DNA of 64,000 nt from Methyloligella solikamskensis (GTDB taxonomy: Bacteria > Pseudomonadota > Alphaproteobacteria > Rhizobiales > Methyloligellaceae). This document shows positions 27,653-35,047 of this stretch, piece after piece. Under the pieces are notes generated by a model. It searched no databases. It saw only the letters and a list, made by a program, of their open reading frames with translations, and was not told the DNA's origin. Positions within the stretch are counted from its first letter, which is position 1, and every line of letters begins with the position of its first letter. Location: NCBI RefSeq assembly GCF_042676065.1, contig NZ_JBHTJO010000001.1, forward strand, positions 2,669,178 to 2,733,177, written 5' to 3'. Made by a program: the position numbers and the translations under genes.

Positions 27653-27750
27653 GGCTTTTGTCCCGCCGTGTACCCGATCTGCGCCATCGGGCTGCTGCTC
27701 TCGGACCAGACGATGCACCGCGAAGCGCATCCGGAACCCTAGCTGCCGTT
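27640..27750 (-). ncRNA. Guanidine-I (ykkC-yxkD class) riboswitch aptamer
   Basis: Read on the minus strand, conserved blocks occur in the known order: CTAGGGTTCCGG (27742-27731), then CTGGTCCGAGAGCAG (about 27708-27694), then ACACGGCGGGACAAAAGCCC (27673-27654) followed by GGGAG. These are the hallmark sequences of the guanidine-I aptamer, including the strongly conserved GGGACAAAAGCCC hairpin. It lies about 80 nt upstream of the first gene of the carboxylase operon, its usual genomic position. Guanidine binding is expected to switch expression on. Boundaries are approximate by about 10 nt. Confidence 0.92.
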
Positions 27751-27959
27751 ACAGTGCAGCAAGACCGATGCCAGATGGCAGATCCTCAGTTTTCAAGGAA
27801 TTTCGTGCGGATTCGAGATATGCCGCCAGAGCGATGCACAAAATATGTGCAGCATTCTGTTTTATTCGGCAGTGGCTAATTGGGGCGCTGCGTGCTCGCG
27901 CCATAGCCTCGGCCAGGCCTGCATGGGCATTGCAAATCGATCTGCGCGGGAAATCTCAA

Positions 27960-28036
27960 TGGTCGGAGTGGCAGGATTTGAACCTGCGACCCCCTCGTCC
28001 CGAACGAGGTGCGCTACCAGGCTGCGCTACACTCCG
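27960..28036 (-). tRNA. tRNA-Pro (anticodon CGG)
   Basis: A 77-nt cloverleaf with CCA encoded. The acceptor stem CGGAGTG/CACTCCG, anticodon arm CCTCG-TTCGGGA-CGAGG and T-arm GCAGG-TTCAAAT-CCTGC are all readable. The loop gives anticodon CGG, decoding CCG. Confidence 0.97.
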
Positions 28037-28274
28037 TATCCGTGAGAAGCGTCCGTATATAGACGGTTGCCTGTGGCCCTGCAAGGCGCTGTGAACAGAA
28101 GCGTAAAAGGGGGCGTAAGACGGTCGTGCGAAAGCGTTTTCACCCCGTTGCGGGCGCTTCTCGCAGACTGTATGGTCCGGCCTTCGCAAGGCGCCGGGCG
28201 ATGCTCACATAGCGCGCACCGTCGCCCGCCGGCTCTGCCGCCGGCGCAAGGCGGAACCGCCTTCGAAAAATTGT

Positions 28275-28348
28275 TGGGGCGTGGCCAAGTGGTAAGGCAA
28301 CGGGTTTTGGTCTCGTGATCCCAGGTTCGAATCCTGGCGCCCCAGCCA
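28275..28348 (+). tRNA. tRNA-Gln (anticodon TTG)
   Basis: A 74-nt cloverleaf with encoded CCA. The acceptor stem TGGGGCG/CGCCCCA and T-arm CCAGG-TTCGAAT-CCTGG are perfect; the anticodon loop TTTTGGT gives TTG. Degenerate copies of its 3' end lie 254 and 504 nt downstream, suggesting it has been an integration target. Confidence 0.97.
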
Positions 28349-28870
28349 CCCAGTCAGGCTGTCTCCCATTCTCCGCGTCGCGGCCCTAACTAGGCGCCGA
28401 AAGGCCGGCCGTTCCGCCACTTCTTACCAGTAGGCGGGCGCACTCCGTGACAAGAGAAAGCTCTCAGCCGGCAAACAGCCAAATATCGAACGACTTTTCT
28501 CTACCGGCGAGTTTCGAGGTCACGGTTTGCGCATGCGAGATGCTGTGCAGATCGCTAGAGCATCAAACGTGTCCTTAGGTTCGAATCTGATGCTCTCAGC
28601 CACCCAGTCTGGCTGTCTCCTATTCTCCGAACCGCTGGGCCGACTGACCGTCGAAAAGGGCGTCGTTCCGCCACTTACTGGCAGCCCGCAGACCCACTCC
28701 GTGACATGAGAAAGCGCCGCATCAGCGGCCGGCCGAAATTCAGGGGAGTTTTCTTCGCGCGCGACTCCCGAGGTCACGGTTTGCGCATCCGAGATGCTGT
28801 GGAATTCGCTAGAGCCGGGTTTCTTCGGGTTCGAAGCTGATGCTCCGAGCCACTCAGTCGTGGCTTTTCC
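28324..28870 (+). repeat. Tandem degenerate ~250-bp repeats beginning with the tRNA-Gln 3' end
   Basis: Copies start at 28324 (inside tRNA-Gln), 28578 and 28828 with GGTTCGAA, periods 254 and 250 nt. Shared landmarks after the tRNA-like start are AGCCACCCAGTC, GGCTGTCTCC, GTTCCGCCACTT and CACTCCGTGACA (copies 1 and 2). Before the next start come GAGGTCACGGTTTGCGCAT and GAGATGCTGTG. The third copy is truncated by about 28870. These look like relics of repeated integration and excision at the tRNA. No gene is apparent between 28349 and 29117. Confidence 0.75.
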
Positions 28871-29117
28871 TGCTCCCTACAAGCACTACCTAAACCGCCC
28901 CGCAGACGTGCGAAATTGCGCTGCTACGTGGCGCTGGTCTTGCCTCGCGAGAGCCGGAGACGAGTACCCCCGCCGATTGCAGGGACGTCTAGTGGCTTCT
29001 TTCAGTGGCCCAGTTTGCTGACGCGTCCGCCGCGCATGATCATGGTAACCACGTCACCCGCGCATATTTCCTGACTGCAATCTTACGTATACATTAGCCG
29101 CTCGGGAGGGGTGTCAG
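28871..29117. other. Unassigned stretch after the tRNA-Gln repeats
   Basis: Nothing recognisable apart from a GGGAGGGG ribosome-binding-like sequence at its right end that serves the TerB-like fragment. Confidence 0.4.
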
Positions 29118-29423
29118 TTGTTCTGGTTGCTCGTCATCGGCGGTGTGATCTTGTGGCTCGTCTATCGTGGCTCCAAAGCCCCGAAAGTGGAGCATGGCGC
29201 CGCGCGGCTAGACGTCGTCGCTGGTCAGGGTTCGTCCCCGTCATTCGAAAGCCAGGAGCTGTCGACTCAGGGCGGGCGCGTCTCGCGAAGGACGTCGGCT
29301 CCGGCCCGCTGGGTCCCCGTTGGACAGACTGTCAGTGTGGCAGGCTTCACGATTACTTCTGGAATGGGTCGCAGTTTCGCGGGGCACAGGATTCTCCCGA
29401 TTTGCAGGTGGATCAGAGCCTGA
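29118..29423 (+). pseudogene. TerB N-terminal-domain-like fragment, apparently truncated or frameshifted
   Basis: The TTG-initiated frame encodes an N-terminal membrane helix (FWLLVIGGVILWLVYRG) and then ARWVPVGQTVSVAGFTITSGM, which resembles the WVPPGESVTVAGRTIPGG segment of TerB_N proteins. Similarity then stops, and the frame ends after a basic tail. A second frame ending at 29464 continues with RGAQDSPDLQVDQSLNALLG and could be the lost continuation after a frameshift near 29370-29390. Intact TerB_N proteins are several hundred residues long. Assignment is moderate; function is probably lost. Confidence 0.45.
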
Positions 29424-29523
29424 ATGCTTTGCTCGGCAACACATCAATGGCGCACGCTGATTGATCCAAGCTAGGTGCGGGCCTATGCTACTCCGGCGTG
29501 CCCCAGCAAATCGAGGGAACCAA

Positions 29524-30273
29524 ATGCCGGTTAACGCGCCGATCCAGCCCGAGTATCGGGGATACACTGTCTGGGATTCGCCCACGAGGTGGTTTCATTG
29601 GATCAATGCACTGGCCGTTCTCGGCCTACTGGTAACCGGATTGGTGATCCTCACCGCCGGACAGCTGGGCCTCTCTTCAGAGGGCAAAATAACCTTGAAG
29701 GAAACCCACGCGCTATTCGGCTATGTCCTGGCCCTGAACTTGCTATGGCGCTTCATCTGGGCATTCTTTGGAAATCGCTACGCTCGCTGGAAAGCCATTT
29801 TGCCCGGCGGACGAGGCTACGGTGCAGCTTTACGTGCATATGCTGCCTCCTTCTTGACAGGCGAGCCGGAGCAGTATGTCGGACATAATCCTCTTGCGCG
29901 CATCGGAGTGACAATGCTGTTGTTTCTCCTTTTGGTTCAGACGGTTACTGGACTTGTGCTCGCGGGGGCAGATCTCTATTGGCCACCCTTTGGCGGGCTC
30001 GTTGCCGATTGGGTTGCGGCACCTGGGGTTGACCCCGGAACCCTCGTGCCAGGCACGAAGGATCTGATCGACGTGACGGCCTACCAGGCAATGCGCGACC
30101 TTCGTGGTCCTATAGTAGAGACCCACGAGATTGTCTTTTATCTGATCGCAGTTGGCGTCGCGCTGCACCTGATCGCTGTCGTGGTCACCGAAATTCACGA
30201 AGGCGGCAGCATCGTTTCGGCAATGTTCACCGGGCGCAAGATCCTCACTAAGAAGCCACCTGACGAGGTGTAA
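29524..30273 (+). CDS. Cytochrome b561-type membrane protein (Ni,Fe-hydrogenase cytochrome b subunit fold)
   Basis: 249 residues from ATG 29524, preceded by GAGGGAAC. The sequence VWDSPTRWFHWINALAVLGLLVTG carries the first heme histidine on helix 1; ETHALFGYVLALNLLWRFIWAFFGNRYARW supplies the next; ETHEIVFYLIAVGVALHLIAVV carries the last pair. Four membrane helices fit. Proteins of this type pass electrons between the quinone pool and a partner, often a cytochrome c or a molybdoenzyme, but no partner is encoded here. It sits in a decayed island yet is itself intact. Confidence 0.82.
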   Translation: MPVNAPIQPEYRGYTVWDSPTRWFHWINALAVLGLLVTGLVILTAGQLGLSSEGKITLKETHALFGYVLALNLLWRFIWAFFGNRYARWKAILPGGRGYGAALRAYAASFLTGEPEQYVGHNPLARIGVTMLLFLLLVQTVTGLVLAGADLYWPPFGGLVADWVAAPGVDPGTLVPGTKDLIDVTAYQAMRDLRGPIVETHEIVFYLIAVGVALHLIAVVVTEIHEGGSIVSAMFTGRKILTKKPPDEV

Positions 30274-30336
30274 CAACCCGTTGCTACGTCCGAGGTGTGT
30301 GGTTCCGAGATGGGGACTCAAGCCAAGGGGACTCGA

Positions 30337-30723
30337 ATGAATTACCACTTCAGCAAGCACGTCGACCTGCCATTCGACGAGGCCATCGAAGCAGTAACCA
30401 AATCGCTCGCCGAGAGAGGGTTTGGTGTTCTGACAAGAATCGACGTCAAGGCCACGCTAGAAAAGAAGCTCGACGTCGAGTTTCGCCCTTACACGATCCT
30501 CGGGGCGTGCAATCCGGACTTTGCCTATCAGGCGCTTCAACATGAAGACAAGATTGGCACGATGCTCCCCTGCAATGTAATCGTGCAGCAGCGCGATGAC
30601 GGCATTGTAGAGGTTTCAGCGGTCGACCCAGTGGCCTCTATGCAGTCCGTCGACAATCCAGAGCTCGGGTCGATCGCCACGAATGTGCGCGGCTTGCTAC
30701 AGGAGACGATCGAGGCGCTTTGA
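30337..30723 (+). CDS. DUF302 domain protein
   Basis: 128 residues from ATG 30337, with AAGGGGA upstream. The DUF302 pattern is clear: FDEAIEAVTKSLAERGFGVLTRIDVKATLEKKLDVEFRPYTILGACNPDFAYQAL, then GTMLPCNVIVQ. The function of the family is unknown; members are often found on metal and redox islands beside cytochromes b561 and copper genes, as here. It lies 63 nt after the cytochrome b gene on the same strand and is probably co-transcribed. Confidence 0.85.
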   Translation: MNYHFSKHVDLPFDEAIEAVTKSLAERGFGVLTRIDVKATLEKKLDVEFRPYTILGACNPDFAYQALQHEDKIGTMLPCNVIVQQRDDGIVEVSAVDPVASMQSVDNPELGSIATNVRGLLQETIEAL

Positions 30724-31051
30724 GCAAGAAGCGGAACCCGCAGCTTCTTCGGTAACCCCTACTTCAATGCAAAGCAAGGCGGCAGCACGATAAGCACGTC
30801 TGGGCTCTAGTGATGGGCTGGCGACTGCCCCAAGGGCGGCGTGCACCTCCTGCCACACCTCCTCAGGCAAGTCCCGACCGTCACTCGACCAGACCCAACT
30901 GGGCATCGATTGGCCTTGGCTCTTGACCCTCAATCGCGGGAAGCTACCTCCGACACTGTTCACTCTGATTGCGCTTCTTCTGAAGATATCCTTCGCGTTT
31001 TACTTCTCAGCTCGGGGCGGATCCTGAAGGACGAATTTGGAACGGAGAAAG
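30724..31051. other. 328-nt stretch without a supported gene
   Basis: A minus-strand open frame at 30697-30963 overlaps the DUF302 gene and matches no family I recognise. Otherwise I see nothing structured. Confidence 0.35.
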
Positions 31052-31195
31052 ATGTTCGAAGACAACCAGAACAGCATCACCCTGCCTGGCGCGATCGCCA
31101 TGGGAACCGGCGTCATGATCGGGGCCGGCATCCTGGCCCTGAGAGGTCAGATGGCGGAATTCGCCGGACCCCTTTTCCCGCTCTCCTTCCTCTTA
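31052..31195 (+). pseudogene. N-terminal fragment of an APC-family amino acid permease
   Basis: MFEDNQNSITLPGAIAMGTGVMIGAGILALRGQMAEFAGPLFPLSFLLF is the first membrane helix and following loop of an APC-superfamily transporter, with the substrate-binding GVMIGAGI glycines intact. After about 48 residues the similarity ends at 31190-31195, where the DNA becomes the 3' end of an unrelated gene. The rest of the permease, some 400 residues, is missing. Confidence 0.65.
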
Positions 31196-31347
31196 TTCAC
31201 AATACCGCCGGGGTGCCGGTTGCCGCAGGCGCTCTGTTTCCCTTCTTCGGCATTCTCATCAGTCCGATGTTCGCTGCCTTCGCAATGAGCGCCTCGTCGA
31301 TTTCTGTGGCGCTCAACTCGCTGCGACTTCGGCGGGCAACGGTGTGA
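31190..31347 (+). pseudogene. C-terminal fragment of a copper-translocating P1B-type ATPase
   Basis: In the frame ending at 31347, LIHNTAGVPVAAGALFPFFGILISPMFAAFAMSASSISVALNSLRLRR is the last two membrane helices of CopA-type ATPases, including the MSxSSxSVxxNxLRL metal-site helix. Only about 50 of more than 700 residues remain. It is joined, out of frame, to the permease fragment, indicating an illegitimate deletion. Confidence 0.75.
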
Positions 31348-32002
31348 GACGCGTCAGGACCGATCACCAGATCGAAAGGTTCAGAGGACAGGCCAAACGA
31401 CTCTACTAGATCGCGCTGAGTGGCGAAGTCGTCAGCGGGCCGGCCCCACGTTGCCCAAATAATCAATCCTCCGCGCGCGGATGCGCACCCTGGCTCGTCG
31501 ATTTGCCTGATCGAGATATAAGATTCGCTGTTAGCTCACTAGGGAACTGAGCCCAAAAACGGTGGTTTCGCTGCGCACCGGCTCCGCGGGCGGCTCGCTA
31601 TTGGCGAATTTCCCTGTACTTTCGCGGCTAACAGCGAAAACTTTCGGGGAGACCGGTTCGCTCCAGTCTCGCAGCACAGCCACCCACCTGGTAGGGTTTC
31701 ATTCTCTCTCAAAGGTTGTTGCGCGCTCGCCGCGACGACCATTCGTCTCGTGCCCGGCGCTGTCGCACCTCGACGACGAACCTGTTTTGGCCATGAGTGC
31801 CTCTATCATGAGTGCTCCCGTGAGTGGGGAGCACACGAATGCGAAGATTACGCGCTCGACCAGTGTCACTGACGAAAATTCCGTAGATATATCTTTGTAG
31901 TAGACGTGCCGACTGCGTCGCTGAGTAGGAATCTCGGGCCAAGACGTGGCCGAATTTTGCTTCGCCACGGTGTGCGTCCACTGCAAAGTCTCTGGAGAGA
32001 AA
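31348..32002. other. 655-nt stretch without a supported gene
   Basis: Only short frames that fit no family are present. The segment about 31736-31800 resembles 34900-34965 (see repeat), and 31605-31640 contains the motif pair GAATTTCCCTGTACTTTCGCGG and GCTAACAGCG, of unknown meaning. It looks like decayed mobile DNA. Confidence 0.35.
31736..31799 (+). repeat. Imperfect direct repeat, left copy
   Basis: CGCGACGACC at 31736 through ACCTGTTTTGGCCAT matches the stretch starting CGCGACGACC near 34900 and ending CCTGTCCTGGCCCAT at about 34965, roughly three quarters identical. On the minus strand both read GQxRxxVExRQRRA, so they may be remnants of one gene family. The copies bracket the IS1595-type element about 3.16 kb apart. 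Confidence 0.4.
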
Positions 32003-32302
32003 TCAGGCCGATTGAGGTCGCGATTCCTGCCCAGTGCGAACAGGCTTTTTAACGTACCACCACATAAAGACCAGTACGGGCAACATGTACGGAGTATAAG
32101 ACAAGGTGAAATCGACTGGACTCATATACACGTTCCCCTCAGGAGGATCGGTGTACCAAGTGATTTCGGGTGCGATAGTATATCTAAGATAAATCGATGC
32201 CATATAAACCGGATATGGCACGATATATACATAAAGAGGAACTCGACCCAACAATCTTTGACAAGTGCATGCTAAAGCAATCAGGAAAATTATAGTAAAA
32301 GA
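32003..32302 (-). pseudogene. 3' part of a small membrane-protein gene split by the IS1595-type element
   Basis: From the element edge the minus-strand frame reads IIPYSFTIIFLIALACTC...RVPLYVYIVPYPVYMASIYLRYTI...LSYTPYMLPVLVFMWWYVKKP and stops at 32003, with two or three membrane helices. There is no start on this side. A short frame with its own GTG and GGAG site lies just beyond the other end of the element (34589-34627), consistent with one gene interrupted by insertion. Function unknown; AT-rich compared with the flanks. Confidence 0.45.
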
Positions 32303-32328
32303 ATACGGGATTATCCCCTTGACCCAAG
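32303..32328 (+). repeat. Left terminal inverted repeat of the IS1595-type element
   Basis: ATACGGGA followed by TTATCCCCTTGACCCAAG; inverted copy at 34563-34588 with one difference. Confidence 0.75.
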
Positions 32329-32329
32329 T

Positions 32330-32764
32330 TTATAGAACCTGATCTGGACGGGCGCTGACATCTCGGAGGGGTTTCCAGTTCCACAGATACGGTATTTCCC
32401 AGCAGGAACCTGCTGATGCAGTCGCTATGTGCTCATCAATCTTTGGCCACCACCGGAGCATCATGGCTGCTTTGACAAAGCAGTTGGCCCTTCCCCACCT
32501 AGGCTCAAAAAAAATCGTGATTAGACCGGCCCTGGAGAGGGCTAGGCGCTCGTGCGGCTTCTGCCGCATCTGAGTATCTCCCGAAATCACCACCTCTCCA
32601 CCGTCTTCGGCGAATCGGATGATCCAGTTCTTGTCACCCTTCTCGCCGTCTGGCCGGTATTGTTTAGCGTGGACTATCTCGTGAGCAATTATCTGCCTGT
32701 CAGCGAAGGCTTGAAAAGCTTCCACCAACACAATTGGGAGGCACTCGTCTAGAACGACCTTCAC
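32330..32764 (-). CDS. PIN-like domain toxin (VapC-type ribonuclease family)
   Basis: 144 residues. It opens MKVVLDECLP, the strand plus first acidic residues of the PIN-like fold; D in WIIRFAEDGG and the motif VVISGD supply further acidic positions. PIN toxins cleave RNA using clustered aspartates. Its GTG start overlaps the antitoxin stop (GTGA), so the pair is translationally coupled, the usual antitoxin-first order. The stop codon abuts the left end of the insertion element. Closest in layout to the VapC45/DUF5615-like group paired with DUF433 proteins. Confidence 0.72.
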   Translation of the reverse strand: MKVVLDECLPIVLVEAFQAFADRQIIAHEIVHAKQYRPDGEKGDKNWIIRFAEDGGEVVISGDTQMRQKPHERLALSRAGLITIFFEPRWGRANCFVKAAMMLRWWPKIDEHIATASAGSCWEIPYLWNWKPLRDVSARPDQVL

Positions 32765-33450
32765 AGCGCTCGCTTGAGAAGCGTCTCAAATCGCACCGCT
32801 TCTTTGACTGTTTCTGGGTTGACGCCGTACCAGCGAGATACACTCTCTTCTGTTTCGCCCTCTGCTAGGAAGGCGTCAAAGAGTATCCGTGTGGGGACGC
32901 CGGATTCATCCATTATCGGCTGGCCGAACGCCTGCGCAGCTCTGACAATAACGTTTGGTGCCTCATACCTCCGGGGATGCCATGCTTTCGCATCGCCCTG
33001 CGGATCGTATTCCACCCCGTCAATCAATGACTGCACAATAATCTCGTGCATCGCCCAGTTTTTGGCTTGCAGATCGTAAAGAACCCTATCTTCGGTTGCT
33101 TCCGCAGCCTCTACAAAGATTCTTTTCCCGTCAGTCTTGAAGATCGCGTTCGTTGCAAAGGGGTGAGGATGCTTAAGAAGCTCCTTCGCTTCCGTGAGCA
33201 TCTCACGGATGGCGCGAGTTTGAACACCGATGCCGGAGAACGCGGCGACAAACCGGACCTCCATTAGATTGGTGAAGCTCAGGGCAAATCTTTTCTCTGC
33301 CCATCCCACTTCATTCTCTAGAAGCGGGTCGGCCTTCGTCCTCGGATAGCCAGCCAGCCAGCCCCGTACTTTCTGCGGCGCGACCTCTAGCAACCGCGCA
33401 GCATCCGGCACAGTGTAATACCCACCGAGAAGGTCGCTCATATCATTCAT
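32761..33450 (-). CDS. DUF433-type antitoxin with N-terminal helix-turn-helix
   Basis: 229 residues from ATG 33450 (MNDMSDLLGGYYTVPDAARLLEV), with GGAGG 9 nt upstream. The N-terminal 60 residues are a MerR/excisionase-like winged helix (YTVPDAARLLEVAPQKVRGWLAG). The C-terminal 80 contain the DUF433 pattern PNVIVRAAQAFGQPIMDESGVPTRILFDAFLAEGETEESVSRWYGVNPETVKEAVRFE, typical of antitoxins partnering PIN-like toxins. It likely binds the toxin and represses the operon. The long size compared with bare DUF433 antitoxins (about 75 residues) is explained by the N-terminal DNA-binding half. Confidence 0.78.
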   Translation of the reverse strand: MNDMSDLLGGYYTVPDAARLLEVAPQKVRGWLAGYPRTKADPLLENEVGWAEKRFALSFTNLMEVRFVAAFSGIGVQTRAIREMLTEAKELLKHPHPFATNAIFKTDGKRIFVEAAEATEDRVLYDLQAKNWAMHEIIVQSLIDGVEYDPQGDAKAWHPRRYEAPNVIVRAAQAFGQPIMDESGVPTRILFDAFLAEGETEESVSRWYGVNPETVKEAVRFETLLKRAL

Positions 33451-33512
33451 TTCACGGGACCTCCGATTTGATGCTACACTGATTTGCAGGCACCACCTAG
33501 CATCGAGGCAAG

Positions 33513-33722
33513 ATGGCGGGTACACGATTAACCTTACGTTCTGCGCTCAGTTCCGGCCGATTAGATGAGTTCGTTTCTCAGGAAGAGGCGAGAGGGATCG
33601 GCCCTGCAAACAGGGCCGATGTTGATCGGACGCTGAAGGCCCTGATCACACACGAGCAATCAGAAGATCGAACATCGCGTTCTGCATCTCCCGGTGGTTC
33701 GACCGGAAAGCGAACTCGTTGA
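33513..33722 (+). CDS. Small hypothetical protein inside the IS1595-type element
   Basis: 69 residues, MAGTRLTLRSALSSGRLDEFVSQEEARGIGPANRADVDRTLKAL, then a Ser/Arg/Thr-rich tail that is antisense to the transposase C-terminus. The first 45 residues look protein-like and begin 62 nt from the divergent antitoxin start. I recall similar short ORFs near other transposases but cannot name a family. Low confidence. Confidence 0.35.
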   Translation: MAGTRLTLRSALSSGRLDEFVSQEEARGIGPANRADVDRTLKALITHEQSEDRTSRSASPGGSTGKRTR

Positions 33723-34536
33723 GATAGCGCTGCATGTATTTGCTCGACACGTGAATGTGCGTCGAGCGAACGCTGATCTTGAACAGCCGCCAGAAGCTCT
33801 CAATCGTGTTGGTATGGTGCCATGCGCCGTGCCGGTAGTCGTAATAGGCGAACTCCTTAGCGCCGTGCTTCACAACACCGTGCTTGTAGCCATCACCCTC
33901 TAGTAAGCCGTAGCTCATCAGCTCATCCGTCGAGACGGTGGAGCCTTCCTCGACGTTCTTGAGCACGTGACGGCGCAGCGTGTCCTTGCGGACGTTCTCG
34001 ACCGGGACGGCGACGATACGACCGTCACGCTCAGCCATGCCGAATACCACGGTCTTACCGGGAGCGCCGCGGCCACGCTTACCGCCAGAGCGCTTGCCTC
34101 CCACGTAGGCCTCATCCGCTTCGACGTGGCCTTGCAGCATGGCGAAGCCTTCCGCCTTCTCCATCAGCTTGCGGATCTGTTGGCCGATCCTCCAGGCGGT
34201 TTTGTAGGTGACGCCGAGCGTACGCTGAAGCTCTTTGCCGGACACGCCGTGGCGCGTCGTGACAAAGAGGAAGATCGCGTAGAACCAGCTCTGGAGCGGC
34301 GTACGAGTGTCCTGAAAGATGGTGCCTGCCAGCGGGTGAATGTGATGGCCGCAGTGAGCGCAGGCGTAAGCGGGACGTCCCGTGATCCGATGGAACGTCG
34401 CGTCACCGCCGCACTTGCCGCACTCATGACGAAGGCCATAGCGGACGGCCATCACGTGCTCAAGGCACGCATCGTCATCAGGAAAGCGCTTGAAGAAGTC
34501 GCGAACGGAAAAGGCTGGTGATTTGCTCTTGCTCAT
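33646..34536 (-). CDS. IS1595-family transposase
   Basis: 296 residues. An N-terminal zinc ribbon (CGKCGG about 40-45, CAHCGHH about 58-64) precedes the ISXO2-like DDE core: acidic residues in VEADEAYVGGKR, STDELMSYG, and the N/E of HTNTIESFWRLFK. These are the family signature motifs. Full-length for the group, no frameshift, with a start 27 nt from the right terminal repeat. It should mobilise the whole 2.3-kb unit including the toxin-antitoxin genes. Confidence 0.93.
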   Translation of the reverse strand: MSKSKSPAFSVRDFFKRFPDDDACLEHVMAVRYGLRHECGKCGGDATFHRITGRPAYACAHCGHHIHPLAGTIFQDTRTPLQSWFYAIFLFVTTRHGVSGKELQRTLGVTYKTAWRIGQQIRKLMEKAEGFAMLQGHVEADEAYVGGKRSGGKRGRGAPGKTVVFGMAERDGRIVAVPVENVRKDTLRRHVLKNVEEGSTVSTDELMSYGLLEGDGYKHGVVKHGAKEFAYYDYRHGAWHHTNTIESFWRLFKISVRSTHIHVSSKYMQRYLNEFAFRSNHREMQNAMFDLLIARV

Positions 34537-34562
34537 ACCCAGTAATATAGGGCATCAGCGTA

Positions 34563-34588
34563 CTTGGGTCAAGGGGATAATACCGTAT
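34563..34588 (-). repeat. Right terminal inverted repeat of the IS1595-type element
   Basis: On the minus strand ATACGGTA followed by TTATCCCCTTGACCCAAG; matches the left repeat at 32303-32328 except for one base. Confidence 0.75.
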
Positions 34589-34627
34589 CACTATGGAGCT
34601 AAACACAGAAACAGCGGCAATTTTCAC
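34589..34627 (-). pseudogene. 5' fragment of the membrane-protein gene split by the insertion element
   Basis: GTG 34627, with GGAG 5 nt upstream, opens MKIAAVSVFSSIV, the start of a hydrophobic leader, and runs straight into the right end of the element. On the far side the same strand resumes with IIPYSFTIIFLIAL. Together they would form one small AT-rich membrane-protein gene. Proposed from frame and hydrophobicity only. Confidence 0.4.
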
Positions 34628-35047
34628 GCCTACTCCGGCAACCCTTCGCCAACTTTTCTCCGATTGTGCTGATTCTGCGCTCACTTGCGAACCGCCATTA
34701 GCCGAACAGGCAGATCAACGATTTCAAATAACTGCATGTTTCAACCGTCAACTGAGCCGTTAAGAAGCGACGGCAGTCGCATACTCGCATTGGAACTCGC
34801 CGTTCTCAGCCGCCAGAGCACTAATGCCACCACAGCCATAGCTAGCATGCGTTAAATCTCATGGGCCAGTGTCATGGGGTGACCACTTCGCGCTTTCCGC
34901 GACGACCGATTCGGATCCTGCGCGGCGTTGCCGGCCTTCGACGGTGAGCCTGTCCTGGCCCATTGGAGGCGCGAGTCTGGATCCCTCAATGCGTGGGCGC
35001 ACCATGTCCGACATGCTCTATCTCCCTCGCATCAGCCAGCATGCCTA
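34628..35047. other. 420-nt stretch without a supported gene
   Basis: Holds the right copy of the imperfect repeat (about 34900-34965) and otherwise nothing I can identify. Base composition alternates between AT-rich and GC-rich patches, suggesting patched-together remnants. Confidence 0.35.

Larger units (their letters stand above)
32303..34588. mobile_element. IS1595-family insertion element carrying a toxin-antitoxin passenger
   Basis: About 2.3 kb bounded by inverted repeats. The inner 18 bp, TTATCCCCTTGACCCAAG at 32311-32328 and its complement at 34563-34580, is perfect. Similarity extends 8 bp outward (ATACGGGA versus ATACGGTA), giving up to 26 bp with one mismatch. The transposase gene starts 27 nt inside the right repeat, and the PIN toxin stop codon falls 2-4 nt inside the left repeat, so the cargo is packed between the ends. 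I could not find an 8-bp target duplication, so the exact ends are uncertain. Confidence 0.8.

Noticed and set aside
28324..28870. Possible CRISPR-like or additional tRNA genes in the repeat array
   Set aside because: Period is about 250 nt, copies are degenerate and lack anticodon and acceptor arms; neither a CRISPR nor a functional tRNA.
30697..30963. Minus-strand 88-residue frame overlapping the DUF302 gene end
   Set aside because: No ribosome site or family; overlaps a supported gene.
31197..31466. Minus-strand frame of 89 residues overlapping the CopA fragment
   Set aside because: Half of it is antisense to recognisable CopA codons; the rest matches nothing I know.
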